NCBI GenBank assembly: GCA_013115135.1
Contig: JABANP010000016.1
Location: forward strand, 62,001-126,000
Direction of reading: 5' to 3'
DNA: 64,000 nucleotides
Source: Perkinsus olseni
Lineage: Eukaryota > Perkinsozoa > Perkinsida > Perkinsidae
Part shown: one piece after another, positions 23,470 to 34,661 of the stretch
Position numbering within the stretch: the first letter of the stretch is position 1
How the letters are laid out: every line of letters starts with the position of its first letter
The notes under the pieces: model-generated
The model's input: the letters and a program-made list of their open reading frames with translations, nothing else
Told to the model about the DNA's origin: nothing
The model's database searches: none
Program-made: the position numbers and the translations under genes

Positions 23470-24215
23470 ATTCTTCAGGAACCTCCATGCTCCTCAGGTT
23501 ACCGGTCGGCATCGTTTCCGTTACTTCCGACGCCCTCTGGTTGGCGGTCTCAGCGTGAACCCTGTTATCTCTACGTAAGACTTCTCGGGACCCATCGAGC
23601 TTGACTTCCGCGCACAATTCAGTGAAGTGGACGATGCTGGCCTGCCATGGATGGCCCCTAGAGTGATGCCAACGAGTACCGTCCTTGCCACTGAGAATTC
23701 CAACACCAGAGCGAATGCGATGGTGGTCAAGACTGCTGCCGGCAGAGGCATTAGCGATCCTCTGTCAGCATGCCAGCCACAAGTCAGCTCAGGAGCGAAA
23801 ACGGGAAGTTTCCGTCCAGTCCACTTTACGCGAGAGTGATATGCAAACAGTAAGGCGGCGAGCTTGCCCCCGAGGTGGCCGGCGGGGACATGCGCATAGC
23901 GCCAGAACTGATGAGGCTCTCAGACTTGACGGTTCAGAATGGAATGCTCCTCGGAGAAGCAGCGGTTAGCACTGCTGACTACGACAGCCTCGGCCACCGG
24001 TTAGCCAGGTCCGATTGGTGGAGAGAATGCGGGAGAGGAAGGTGGTTGAGGAATCCCTGCCGGAAGGTGGGCGCTTTGCTGCTTTCTGATTGGACTGAGT
24101 GTTGGCCAGGGTCCGATATGGCTTCCCTGAAGCTGCGAGCCCAGATGGTGGAAGAGATGGAGCTGAAGGAGCTTCAACGCCGCGACGCTGAGATCACTAC
24201 ATACCTTTATGTATA
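23470..24215 (+). pseudogene. Truncated copy of the coiled-coil gene
   Basis: It is almost identical to 28700-29495. The exon encoding KREVSVQSTLRESDMQT with its GTAAGG donor is conserved, as are the block MRIAPELMRLSDLTVQNGML and the KELQRRDAEIT block. A roughly 40-bp piece present at 29115-29160 is missing. Beyond 24200 the similarity stops where the fuller gene at 28.7-31.96 kb continues, and repeat R2 begins instead. It probably cannot make the full protein. Confidence 0.55.
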
Positions 24216-24299
24216 GCCAGTGATTGGTCTGACCGTCTATTCGATCCCACAACCGCTTCTTCCTGCCATGTCGCGCTAGTTGCCACTTTGCTGAGAGCT

Positions 24300-24960
24300 T
24301 GTGGTCGTACAATGGCACCCGGCCTCTTCCCTGGCTCTTGTGTCCGTCCTACCATACCTCCCCCAAATCTTCTACAAAAGTATGCGATGGAACGACTTTC
24401 AGCTCCGCAGGATATACATTTTCCTCTAGCGAACCCGCGCTCTCATCCATGGTCAAGGTATAGGGTCTCCTAGGCGTGTCGTCGCTGTTGCGTTGCCTGA
24501 CGTTATTCCAACTGACCACCTCTCATCCTCCCCCGATAAACTTCCCATCCGATAGAAGAACAAATTTTGCTTTGCTCGCATCGCCAATCCGTAAAGATTC
24601 GCCGCGTCTTCTTTGAGTTTGCCAGAGCTCTCCTGAGGCTGCAAGGCTTGTCTTCATATTCGCTCACGTTTGCGCTTCAATACAGTACTAAACCATCACT
24701 CCGTGACCTCGGGCGATGACTGGACTTGCCGGATGCCAGCCAGGGGCCACTATCTCTACCGCCTCCTCGCGGGCTACTCGAAGATCGACCATCACTACCA
24801 CTGATCTCGCAGCTGCTTCCTGATGAAGCTTTCCTTCGGGAGAATACCGTAACTGAGGCGGTCCCGTCAGGAAGAGGGTTTGCAGTTGTTACCTTGCTGG
24901 AGACCCGCGGGGGTCTTCCTTCCACGGCTCCTATGAAACCTCACTGCATCACAATCAAAC
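24300..24960 (-). repeat. Dispersed repeat R2, copy 3
   Basis: Aligned by eye to 28090-28500 and 19500-19830 over several hundred bases. The minus-strand frame holds KLKEDAANLYGLAMRAKQN. It joins directly to the next secreted-gene unit. Confidence 0.5.
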
Positions 24961-25109
24961 ACTGATTCAATGGCTGTGATTCATCGATCAGGATCTGCAT
25001 ACCTGCCCAGGTCAGAGCAGAGCCACTCACCGTTCATACTCGCTGCTTCTGCAAACTTCTTATTGTGCGACTGAATACGAAGATAATAGTCGTGGTGATG
25101 ATGGATTAA

Positions 25110-25370
25110 TTCCCATCTATGAAGAAACAAGTCAACAAGCAGGCTCACTCCCTCACTGAAGTGGGTGCCTGCTTTGATAGGTCCCGAACAGAGAGTTCCT
25201 GCCAGGAACAGCGCGCAAGGTTGGTGCAGTTGTGCGGAGTCAAGTTGCGTCTAAAGTAGTGTTGACTCAGTCAACACGTACAAGTCTATCGGAGGAAGCA
25301 AAACGCACCGTAGAGCGGACGGGTAGCCTGCTCAGCATCAGCGAAGCTGCCGAGGAGAACAGATACCCAT
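25110..25370 (-). pseudogene. Captured RRM3 3' exons of the CELF-like gene, second relic
   Basis: On minus, GCTGATGCTGAGCAGGCTAC and a CTCTACGGTGCG donor-like site match the RRM3 exon, with a decayed donor (GTGCG). The final block reads THFSEGVSLLVDLFLH. It diverges from copy 2 of the secreted gene, as in unit 1. Confidence 0.55.
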
Positions 25371-25840
25371 GGCGATCGGAACGATGTTCTCTTACACTAG
25401 CAGCCATATCTGGCGTGAAACGAAGAGTTTTATGCTCATGCCACGTCTCGCACAATCACAGTCTGAAAGACATGAACTATCTCTATCGCTTGACGGGGTT
25501 CGTCTGGACTTCTGGAAGCTCCACAGCTTCGCCTCAAGTAACTATTCCCAGCAGGAGGCGAAAGAGCTCAGCTGACATGCGATGCCCATCGTTTGGGATG
25601 CTGAAGCTCTGTATTGCTTCGTACCCCGCCAGAGTTCGACGCGCCTCCGGGCAGTGACGCGCAGTCAAGGGAAAGCCTACCCCGGTTGTTGGAGTTGCTG
25701 TCGGACGGCAGACAAGCAATGAGAGCTCGGCTTTGCTGCTAGAAGCTGACTGATGGGAATATTTGCATTAGAAGGTGCTGAACGGATGGGTGTGTCCGCG
25801 TCGCGGACACAGGTGATAAGGAGACCGCAGACACTGTGCG

Positions 25841-25893
25841 GAAGCATTTTGGCACGTAAAGTCGTCTAACTTCCCTCGGGAGCGACGTGACAC
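25841..25893 (+). promoter_or_regulatory. Conserved upstream element, copy 2
   Basis: GGAAGCATTTTGGCACGTAA, then GTCTAACTTCCCTCGGGAG and CGACGTGAC, lies 220-270 bp before the ATG and matches the element of copy 1. Confidence 0.35.
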
Positions 25894-26110
25894 CGCTCAT
25901 CGTTCTTTGTCGTTTACCATCGATTGTCCATGTCCGGTCCGTTCTAAAGAGTGTCTGATTCGGGACAAACATCGTGTCCGGAGTGCTCTGCCTTCTGCTC
26001 CTCAGCTGGCTCCAGTGGTGCTGCTACTAGCATGAGTCTTCGTTATTATTATCATCACATCCATCATCATCATCATTGGCAGGCTTTTAGTCATATCAGC
26101 AGTATCAACT

Positions 26111-26899
26111 ATGACCCGTCTCCTGGTTATCTTTGCTACTGTCGCTGGTACTCTAAGCATCCAGACTGACCCTCTCATGGACGAGGCTGTCGCGAACTTC
26201 ACGGCCCTCCTCGGTAACCCTGATGTCCACAAGTTCATCGACAAGGTCATGATGGATGCCCCGCCCCCGCCTAGCCCCGGTGGCCGCGAACTGGATGAGG
26301 ATCTTGGAGGTCAAGTTGTCGCAAGCAAGAAGGACGATTATCCACTCTGTTCTAACTGCAAGACCATCCAAAGCACGGCCATCTCCGCTTACTTCCAGCA
26401 GCAGATCACTGATATCTGTCGCGGACCTGGAGGTGCTCGCTCCTCGTCCACCGAGTCGTTCTGTTTAACCCTCAAGGAGGGAACCCCCGAGCTCAATCAG
26501 GTGTTGAACGGATACATCTTCGTGCGCTCCCGCGCCCTCCAACTGGCGACATCTACATGCATCGGCAGAGTTCAGTGCCCGACCAAAGATGCCTACAACG
26601 CCTTCTTCAACCCCATCGTCCCCGGCAGACTGGTGGACTTTACTCGCTTCGACCTCTGCTCCGCTAATTATCACTCCAACAGAGATATTGACCTTTGCTT
26701 CGCAATAGTCACCATTGAAATGCTAATCTTCGCGTATAATGAGGTATTGGTTGCCTGTAATAGATATGTCGATGAGGGTCTGGATGAGTTCTGCGGTTAT
26801 ATCAAGACCGATGTCGGCTTTGGTATCGGTCTGGTCTTTGGGTACGTTGGTGTCTACGAACAGGCTACGGGTTATTGTGTCCGTGATAGATGTGGGTAG
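26111..26899 (+). CDS. Secreted Cys-rich family protein, copy 2 (262 aa)
   Basis: It has the same length, signal peptide and Pro-rich spacer as copy 1. The two variable patches read STESFCLTLKEG and FDLCSANYHSNRDIDL. It ends VRDRCG, so the extra terminal Cys of copy 1 is absent and twelve Cys remain. The DNA of the first 180 codons is almost identical to copy 1, while substitutions cluster in the second patch. There is no frameshift. Confidence 0.85.
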   Translation: MTRLLVIFATVAGTLSIQTDPLMDEAVANFTALLGNPDVHKFIDKVMMDAPPPPSPGGRELDEDLGGQVVASKKDDYPLCSNCKTIQSTAISAYFQQQITDICRGPGGARSSSTESFCLTLKEGTPELNQVLNGYIFVRSRALQLATSTCIGRVQCPTKDAYNAFFNPIVPGRLVDFTRFDLCSANYHSNRDIDLCFAIVTIEMLIFAYNEVLVACNRYVDEGLDEFCGYIKTDVGFGIGLVFGYVGVYEQATGYCVRDRCG

Positions 26900-27769
26900 T
26901 TCTCACCAATGATAGACCATAACGCTATTAAAAGAGATATCATTTTTTATCAAAGTTTATTGTTACCAAAGCAAGAGCTTCGTCTGTGCTGGAGCTCAGG
27001 TTCTCCGCCACGCCAGGCTGCTAGTGTAGGCTTTCCGTATCTCCGCACGCTTGCCGCTCATAACCTGCGCGGGCCGAGCTATGTTTTTTGTTTTACTCGA
27101 GATCTTTCTGTCGAACGAGACTTAAGCAGAGCAGAGGTTCTCACATGGTACCTTCGACCGAGAACCTACCTGTTCATGTCATTTTCCAGGAACCCGTTCA
27201 AGTTGTGTTTAACCTGAAGCGCAGAGTGTTGATCACTGGTGTTATCCAGTGTGAAAGCTACTAGCCGTTTCCGTAATGCCATTATGGGGATCATCACGTG
27301 CTCATGCTCGAAGGGTTGCACCGCGTAATTCTGCGGTTTCGGAGGCAGAAATGTCGAAAATGACACCGGTAAAAGCTACTCAAGATCAATGAGCAAGGTC
27401 GAATACCACCACTAGAGAGCCCTTCCTTTGCCCTGTCTCGTGTTTGGTCGTAAGATGCGATCCATTATTGCGACCACAAGGTCAATTTAAGCCGTCTGTT
27501 CTGAGTGAAGTACCAAAGTCACACGTAAAACTGTTGACAAATAGTGTGAGCCACAGTATGAGGATATGGACTTAAAAATTCTTGTATGAGTTCTACACAT
27601 AGATATCTACAATCGGTTTTTTTCTTGAGGCACTTTCGAATTTTTGGGGCGCCGTGCGCCGTTCCGGCGGTCCGCCCATCGACAAAATGCCTCCATCTAC
27701 AGCTGATGATTCGTCCATGACAACCCGGAACTTTCCCGTCATGTTGTGTTACTTCCCGCTTCCCTCAGC

Positions 27770-28520
27770 GCATCTGGTCGTACAGCGGTACCCGGCCTTT
27801 TCCCTGGTCTTCTCCATGCGAGGCTTCAGTATAAGCCGTACCATACTTCCAACAAATCTTCCGCAGTAGCATGTGTGAACCGACTTAGTTCCACAGCATG
27901 TCCGAGTTTTCCGTACGGATCTACGCGTATATCCTCCACTATCGACCCCGCGCTCCCTTCCATGATCAAAGCATAGGGCCTCCAGGGTGCGTCGTCGCTC
28001 TCGCGGTCTTCCGACTGACCACATCTCGGTCTTTTCTCGGTGAGCATTGGTTAACCCGGTGTTAACGCTGAATCTCAAGGGTCTAACAGTGCCAACCGCT
28101 CATCGGCAAACGCCGCGGCCCGACCCGATAAGAAACAGATTTTGCTTCGCATCCCCTATCCGTAAAAGTTCGCTTCGCCTTCCTTGGGTTAAGCAGATCT
28201 CTCCTGAGGCTACAAGGCCTGTCTTCATTTCGGCTCACGGTTGCGCTTTAATACAACATTAGACCATCACTCCGTGCCCTTGGACTCGGGGAATGCCAGC
28301 CAGGGGGGCACTCCCTTGCTGCTGTCCCTAGATGGGCTGCTCTAAGATCGACCATCACTACTATTAATCTCGTAGCTACTCCCTGACGACACACTCTTGG
28401 AGAATACCGTAACTGAGGCAGCCCCATGAGGAAGTGGCTTTTCAGTTTCTTGCTGTGACCGGCAAATGTCTTCCCTCCACGGCTCCTATGAAACCTCGCT
28501 GGGGCTACCATCGAAGGTCG
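27770..28520 (-). repeat. Dispersed repeat R2, copy 4 (longest)
   Basis: It includes the block near 27840-28000, whose minus frame reads DPYGKLGHAVELSRFTHAT. The corresponding phrase YGKLGHPAELSRTHTY appears in copy 1 at about 19300. This supports descent from a coding sequence. It lies directly before the coiled-coil gene. Confidence 0.5.
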
Positions 28521-28869
28521 TTGCCAGGAGCAACTGTGACCAACTCTCGGTAAGAGAAAGTCAAGGGCTCGCCGACGAGCGTACTCGAGATTACTTTCTT
28601 CGCAACAAATCAAGAAAGACTTCAACTCTGTCAATCCGATCGATCATGATCGGTTGAACTTCAATCATTGAGGAATCCCGACAATTGCCCGTCAGGCTCA
28701 CGACAGAGAGCCAAGGCATTCTTCAGGAACCTCAATACTCCTCAGGTCACTGGTCGGCATCGTTTCCGTTACTTCCGACGCCCTCTGGTTGGCGGTCTCA
28801 GCGTGAACCCTGTCATCTCTACGTAAGACATCTCGGGACCCATCGAGCTCGAGTTCTACGTGAGATTTA

Positions 28870-31800
28870 GTGAAGTGGACGATGCTGGCCTGCCATGGAT
28901 GGCCCCTGGAGCGATGCCACCGAGTACCGTCCTTGCCACCGAGAATTCCAACACCAGAGCCGAATGCGGTGGTGGGCCAGCTTGCTGCTGACGGAGGCAT
29001 CAGCGGTCCTCTGTCAGCATGCGAGCCACAAGTCAGCTCAGGAGGGAAAACGGGAAGTTTCCGTCCAGTCCACTTTACGCGAGAGTGATATGCAAACCGT
29101 AAGGCGGCGAGCTTGCCTCCGAAGTCGCTGTCTCTACGCTGCGCAGGATCCTTTCTCGCCCGAGGTGGCCGCCGGGGACATGCGCATAGCGCCGGAACTG
29201 ATGAGGCTCTCAGACTTGACGGTTCAGAATGGAATGCTCCTCGGGGAAGCAGCGGTTAGCACTGCTGACTACGACAGCCTCGGCCACCGGTTAGCCAGGT
29301 CCGATTGGTGGAGAGAATGCGGGAGAGGAAGATGGTTGAGGAATCCCTGCCGGAAGGTGGGCGCTTTGCTGCTTTCTGATTGGACTGAGTGTTGGCCAGG
29401 GTCCGATATGGCTTCCCTGAAGCTGCGAGCCCGGATGGTGGAAGAGATGGAGCTGAAGGAGCTTCAACGCCGCGACGCTGAGATCACCAGGATCCAAGTC
29501 AGGAGCGGTCTTGTCGTCCGGGCTCGCCCGATATTCACACTCGTGGCACTCATGGTACCTCAGCGGTTGCTCGAATGCTCAGGAGAAGAGGCTCCAACTA
29601 CTGCGCCAGGCTTTACGCGACCTGCGTGTTGACCACGAGGAACTGTCGGAGGAGAGGAGGGGTCGTCTGGTCTCCAGCCTGACTGACGTACTCCTAGTCA
29701 TGTCCTTCATAGAGCGGCGTGCAGTCCGAGTGGCAGGTGAAGGACAGGAAGTTGTCCCAGCTAGCCAACTATAGGCTCAGGGCTCTCAGACGCAGTGATC
29801 GCGAAAAGGCTACCATCGTAATATCAGTCACCGCCTTATGGATCGATTCATTCCGAGCTCTGACGTTAGAGGTGTAACAAGGAGCGCTGAGGCATACGTG
29901 AGGGGGAATTGGCAAGCTAGTGTACTCAGGGCGGCTGCATCGTGGCCCATCGGCCACTATACATGAGATCCCCGATAATTACCGTATTATATTGAGAACC
30001 CGAAGCGGCACGCATTTGGTGTGAAGCGAGTACCTCGGTGGTGTCAGGTTGAAGGACTGAGCAATCTTGGCAGAGGGGAGGCCCTAGGTGACAGGCACCT
30101 CCAGGCGCACAACGACCCGGCCTCGACCCTCTACGCTCCTGTACCGCGAGACGGCATTGTAGGACTGTCCCCGAGTAACGCACTATTATCATAAACTGTA
30201 AGGTGCCACCGAGGCTCACAGGAGGAATGGACATTCAGCCAGCGGCCCTGAGGAGCTTGAGAGGTGTGCTTGCGCTCGAGAGGAAACTGGAGGGCGGGCC
30301 AGCACCTGAACTGATGGGTGAGCCATAAGCAAGAAGCCCGTTGGCCGCGGATAGAGCCATCGCGACCGGTCCTCGAATAGTAGAGGGGGGCGCTGGCATG
30401 GGTTTGGTTGTTCTTAGTGAGCCACATTCCGCCAGGGCAGAACGCTCGACGATGGGAAGCTAAGAGTACGGGCGTTGGTGAGGTTGATCGAGCCCACGGG
30501 CGCTCATTCTGTAGAGTCCCTCCTCAAGGCAGCTATGGCACAGGTCAAGGCCGAGCTAGCTACCACGGCAACCTCTCAGGACAATGGTCTTGAGGGGCCT
30601 GGGCTCACGGGTACCACTGCTCGAGACCGCCTCGGTGCAGCAGGAACTTTGCAGGTCCCCTGATGGGCTTCGAGGCGCGCTGGGAGGATAAGAGGGAAGA
30701 AAGTCCGATGGAGAGCAGCGTTCGGTTGACGGGTGGGCTTTCACTGCACCGGTCATCCTCTTCACGAAGGGTATCAGGTCCACCACCGGAAGGCGAGGAG
30801 ATGGACGTGGCAGTCTTACTGCTCACCAGAGTCCTGCGTGGTCGGGCCATGCAGAATGAGATGCTCATGGGGGTGTCCAAGAGCGCGGCACTGATTGAAG
30901 TGCGCCTGCTTGTTGTTGCCCATCCCTTGCTTCCCTCACGCAGTGCGCGCTGACTGAACGGACTCGTTGCATTTCAGGAGTTGCGAGCTTGTGAAGGTTG
31001 GACGAGAAGCTTGCCCGCAGATGACCGAGTTGGCGAGGATGAGCAGCTAGGAGGTGGGTTGGACTCGCCCCTGGTTCGCTGCTTTCTCTCACTGCCAGGG
31101 ATTTCGACCCGTCTGTTGGAGGAGGGAGTGCTTTCTTCCCTCATCGGCAGCACGGTTGGCAGGACTTTGGATCAGCTCAGCAAGGAGCTTCTCAAGTCCA
31201 AGGTGCGGTGACTGCTGTGTCGGGAGGCTCCAGTCTGTCGGCCCGCTCAGGAGGAGCGTCGAATAGCTGCCATGGTCTGGCTTGCAAATCACAAGCGAAG
31301 GTTGCGACAGATCAAAGAGTCCGGTCTTCGACAAGCGGAAGAACGAATGCGAGCTCGAGAGGATACCATCTCTCTCGAGGTGTTGCAGGCTTGACCCTGT
31401 CTTTGCTGACGATAAACGCTCTCGTTTCAGGTGGCACAGAGCTGCAAACAAGCGGCAGACTCCTACTTGAATGACATCTTCGACTCAACGGTCGGGAAGA
31501 AGAGCCGGGAGGTTGCTCTAACCGCCGTCGAACGTTCGACGAGGAGCTTCGACCATGTAGATTCGCCGGTCCCGTCAACCTTAGCCACGACTACTGCAGA
31601 TCCTTAACCGGTTGGATGGCGGGGATACCGAAGCATCGGCCGAAAATGCGCTCGAAAAAGATGCCATGGTCGTGAAGCAACTAGTCAACTGGTGGGGTCT
31701 TCGTCGGACTTCGTCGCTGCCATGTCGACTTCAGCTTCCTCTTTCCGCTTGTGGAGCGCTCCCGCGTCAAGGAGCAGCTTCTTCTTGAAGAAAAGCGCTT

Positions 31801-31961
31801 CGTGCATGCTGCATACAAGCCCTTCAGCGAGACCGTCGAAGATGTCTCTTGTCAACTCACTGCGGTGCAAACGGTACGGCGGGTGGGGCTCTTCTGATGG
31901 AGGTCTCAAGTCCATTCAGGTTCTGTCAACTGATGAGGAGGAGGAGGAGCCATCTTCATGA
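28870..31961 (+). CDS. Coiled-coil protein of unknown family, multi-exon, fullest copy
   Basis: No domain is recognised. A series of plus-strand exons is rich in Glu, Arg, Leu, Gln and Lys with heptad-like spacing: KREVSVQSTLRESDMQT (donor GTAAGG), MRIAPELMRLSDLTVQNG, LKLRARMVEEMELKELQRRD, LRDLRVDHEELSEERRG, GRAMQNEMLMGVSKSAALIE, RTLDQLSKELLKSK, RRLRQIKESGLRQAEERMRA, YLNDIFDSTVGKKSREVALT, ENALEKDAMVVKQLV and SRVKEQLLLEEKRFVHAAYK. An acidic tail (LSTDEEEEEPSS) stops with TGA at 31959-31961. Exon borders are only partly resolved and some joins may hold frameshifts, so the ends are approximate. It suggests a structural or cytoskeletal scaffold. Parts are duplicated at 23.5-24.2 and 19.9-20.15 kb. 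Confidence 0.5.
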
Positions 31962-32497
31962 TCTCTGCGATTGATCGATGAGGGCCGCCCACGCAGGCAT
32001 GGCCATTGCGAATTACCGTGTCATGAATTACGTTTGTTGTGTTAACGACATAATAGCAGTTGGAATGCACACATCAGTCGTCCACGGCCTTGAAGCGAGG
32101 GCACACTCGTGTGCATACCCTCAGACAGAGCCCTCGATGCTGTGGAGAGATACGCTGAGTTCACTGTGAAGTGACTATCACAGATCGGCTTCCGGTTTCG
32201 TAGAGCTCTGCGGCGTTCGCAAGCACGAAGAAACACGACAGGGCTCGTGTGAGCTACGTTCATCCCCGCTGTACACCGGTCGAGGAAGGTTCATAATCAG
32301 GCGTTGCTGTGTGAAGCTCGTCTGCCTATTATATGCAACCGCTCAGGCAGTAACCATCTTCTGTTGAAGTAGATGGGTGAACGCGATCTTAGATGTTGCG
32401 CTCCTTCCCGAGTGATTCCTCAAAACTCAATTCCTGGTCAAGATGGAGAATGACAAAAAGTTAACCATTATCTTCATCGTCTTGACTATATTGGTCA
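31962..32497. other. Intergenic stretch
   Basis: No gene is seen between the coiled-coil gene and the convergent MFS gene. Confidence 0.4.
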
Positions 32498-34078
32498 TCA
32501 TCGAGCATCCTCTCTCGAGCCATCATCTCTTCCATCCCAGGAGTGGACTCGCAATAGATCCGGATGGCTTTGGGCATGCGAAAATACACAAGAACCTGAG
32601 CACGCTTCCGACAGCAGCACGTTCACCACAGTGCAGCTTACACCAGCCAAAGCAGCTATCAATGATGCAATAACGAAGGGCAGACGCTCAGCCTCCCCGT
32701 GTTCACGCGTCCAAACAAATAACATGCCGAAGACCAAAGGCCCTACTGCAGAACCTGATAGGTGACCAACTCCAGATTGCCATCCAACCTGCTGATTGGA
32801 ATGCTCACCAATTCCAGCAATCGAATTATTAGCGGCCATGGCAGTACCGGCAATAGCGGCGGGAGTATAATCGGCAATCAAGGCGGCGAGCGCCGAGGAA
32901 CCTAATGCCACCGTATACGACCTAACGAAGATACTTTCGAATGACTCACCGAGCATAGCAGGGCCGGCTAGGGTCCCTCCAAACAAAGCCACATCCGCCG
33001 ACGAAGCGACGGCATAGACAAGATAGTGAGCCGTGTAGCATGAGAGAGCGAGGAGTAGTATGCGTTGAGCCTTCCATTCACATTCATTCTGCAGGAAGTG
33101 CAAGAGGACCGTGCTACACAGAAGACCGCTGATGCCGATGCACCCCGCGAATAGCGCTCGCTGTAGGGCAGTGAACCCTAGGGCTGATTGCAAGTAGGAA
33201 TTGATCGACTGAGATATGCCAGAGTCCGCCACTGCGATCGTTAGCCGAACCTCGAGACAAGTACGTAGCACAACCGTGGCCCTTTGCGGGAGATGCAACC
33301 AGTCGAACGGTCTTGGCCGTGACCGAGCGCCTGCAATAGGGTCCCGGGCACCCGGATGGGACTCTGGTAGAGCAAGGATGGTGTAGAGGGCGGAGAGGAC
33401 GCAGAGGGAAGCCCAAAGGTGTACTATTGCAAAGGTGTGAATCTCTGCTCCGAGCATCGGGAAGACGAGGAGACCAGAAAGGGACAGGGCCATCAAAGCC
33501 CCGTAGATCCTCATTCGTCTCTGCGGCTGCGGACAGCAATCAACCACGTACGCATTGAGGAGAGGGAATCGGGCGTATTCCGGACCAACTCCGGCAAGGC
33601 TGATGAGAACCTCTAATACGAAGTAACCAATCATGTGAGAGACGCCTGTTTTGATGGCCGTGAGGGAGAGCCACAACGGCGGCACTGCGGCCAGCACCGA
33701 GTTGACGACGAAGTACCTGCACTAGAACTTGGACCGGCGGTGAGTTCTCGAGGTCAGGGCTCACATCCTGCGCTTTCCGAGGGAATCAGAGTATGCCCCA
33801 ACAAGGGGACCGGTGAAGCAACTTATCAGAGCCGAGACGCTGACAGTAACCACGCTCCACAGCAGCTGGACGTCATTGCAGTCGCTGGGCGAATGACACC
33901 AGCCTATTCTCCGGAAGTACTCTTCCTTTATTTCTATCAGAACAGGGGACACCAGGGCCATGCCCCAGAAAACCGGCAGCACCGAGGGGCATATGAGCCA
34001 TGGACTCGGTGCTGGTAACCCTAGACGTGCTGATGGCATAACCACGCACAACTGGAACGGGAAAAAGGGCGCTGCCAC
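32498..34078 (-). CDS. Major facilitator superfamily transporter (about 510 aa)
   Basis: Two exons join in phase. Exon 1 (34078-33765) carries the first hydrophobic helices and motif A, GAYSDSLGKRRM, fitting the MFS loop 2-3 consensus G-x-x-x-D-x-x-G-(R/K)-R. The donor GTGAGCC follows AT of the Met codon, and the acceptor TGCAG at 33717-33721 opens exon 2 (33716-32498). Exon 2 gives YFVVNSVLAAVPPLWLSLT and about ten further hydrophobic segments, for example LMALSLSGLLVFPMLGAEI and GPLVFGMLFVWTRE, for roughly twelve TM helices. A charged central loop follows LPESHPGARDP. The substrate is unknown. The tail (SWDGRDDGSREDAR) is hydrophilic. Confidence 0.8.
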
Positions 34079-34661
34079 CGTCAGCGATACGGTAAGGCCA
34101 ATTTCTATTCTATTGACTCTATGGCACCAAACTCAAATGGACTGCTGACACCGAAGGAAGGCACTGGTCTCATCTCGGGCAGTGGGTAATTATAAAACGG
34201 GTTGAGGCGAGCGATGAGTAGCTCGACAAGAACCCTAAGGGGTGTAGTAGGTGCACTGCAAAGGGAATGTGGCAATAATGATACATGAGCATTTAATGTA
34301 CTGTTAATAATGATGATAACAACCACGATCAACTAAGGAGGCAACTGCATTATCAGGTCTACTGCTGCTGATGCGGCATGAATGATATCTGCACTTTAGA
34401 GTTGATTGCATCAGGACCGCACTCCTCGTATCTGTCATAGCAGACAAGCGGCACTCGAGCTGAGTTCTAGTCTTCGAGGTCCCAGCCAAGCCCGTGGATA
34501 GTGGCGAGTTTCATACTGAGCGCCACCACCGGTGACTTTCGCCGACACCAGTTTTCAGTTTTTGTAGACTCCATGCGCAAACGGAAGTGCTTATCAGATG
34601 GTTCGTCGAAAGGCTTCCCTCAAGGGTTCCAGTCGAACTCAGCAGCGGACAGTGGTCGCAC

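Larger units (their letters stand above)
25000..27370 (+). repeat. Secreted-gene amplification unit 2
   Basis: It has the same order as unit 1: a minus-strand RRM exon relic (about 25110-25370), an upstream element (about 25841-25893), the gene (26111-26899) and a 3' flank containing CACGCCAGGCTGCTAGTGTA. A TTATTATCATCATCATC-type microsatellite lies at 26041-26080, just before the gene. Confidence 0.6.

Noticed and set aside
25441..26100. Histidine-rich peptide (YYYHHIHHHHH) near 26040
   Set aside because: It is a translated TTATTATCATCAT microsatellite just upstream of secreted copy 2, not a protein feature.
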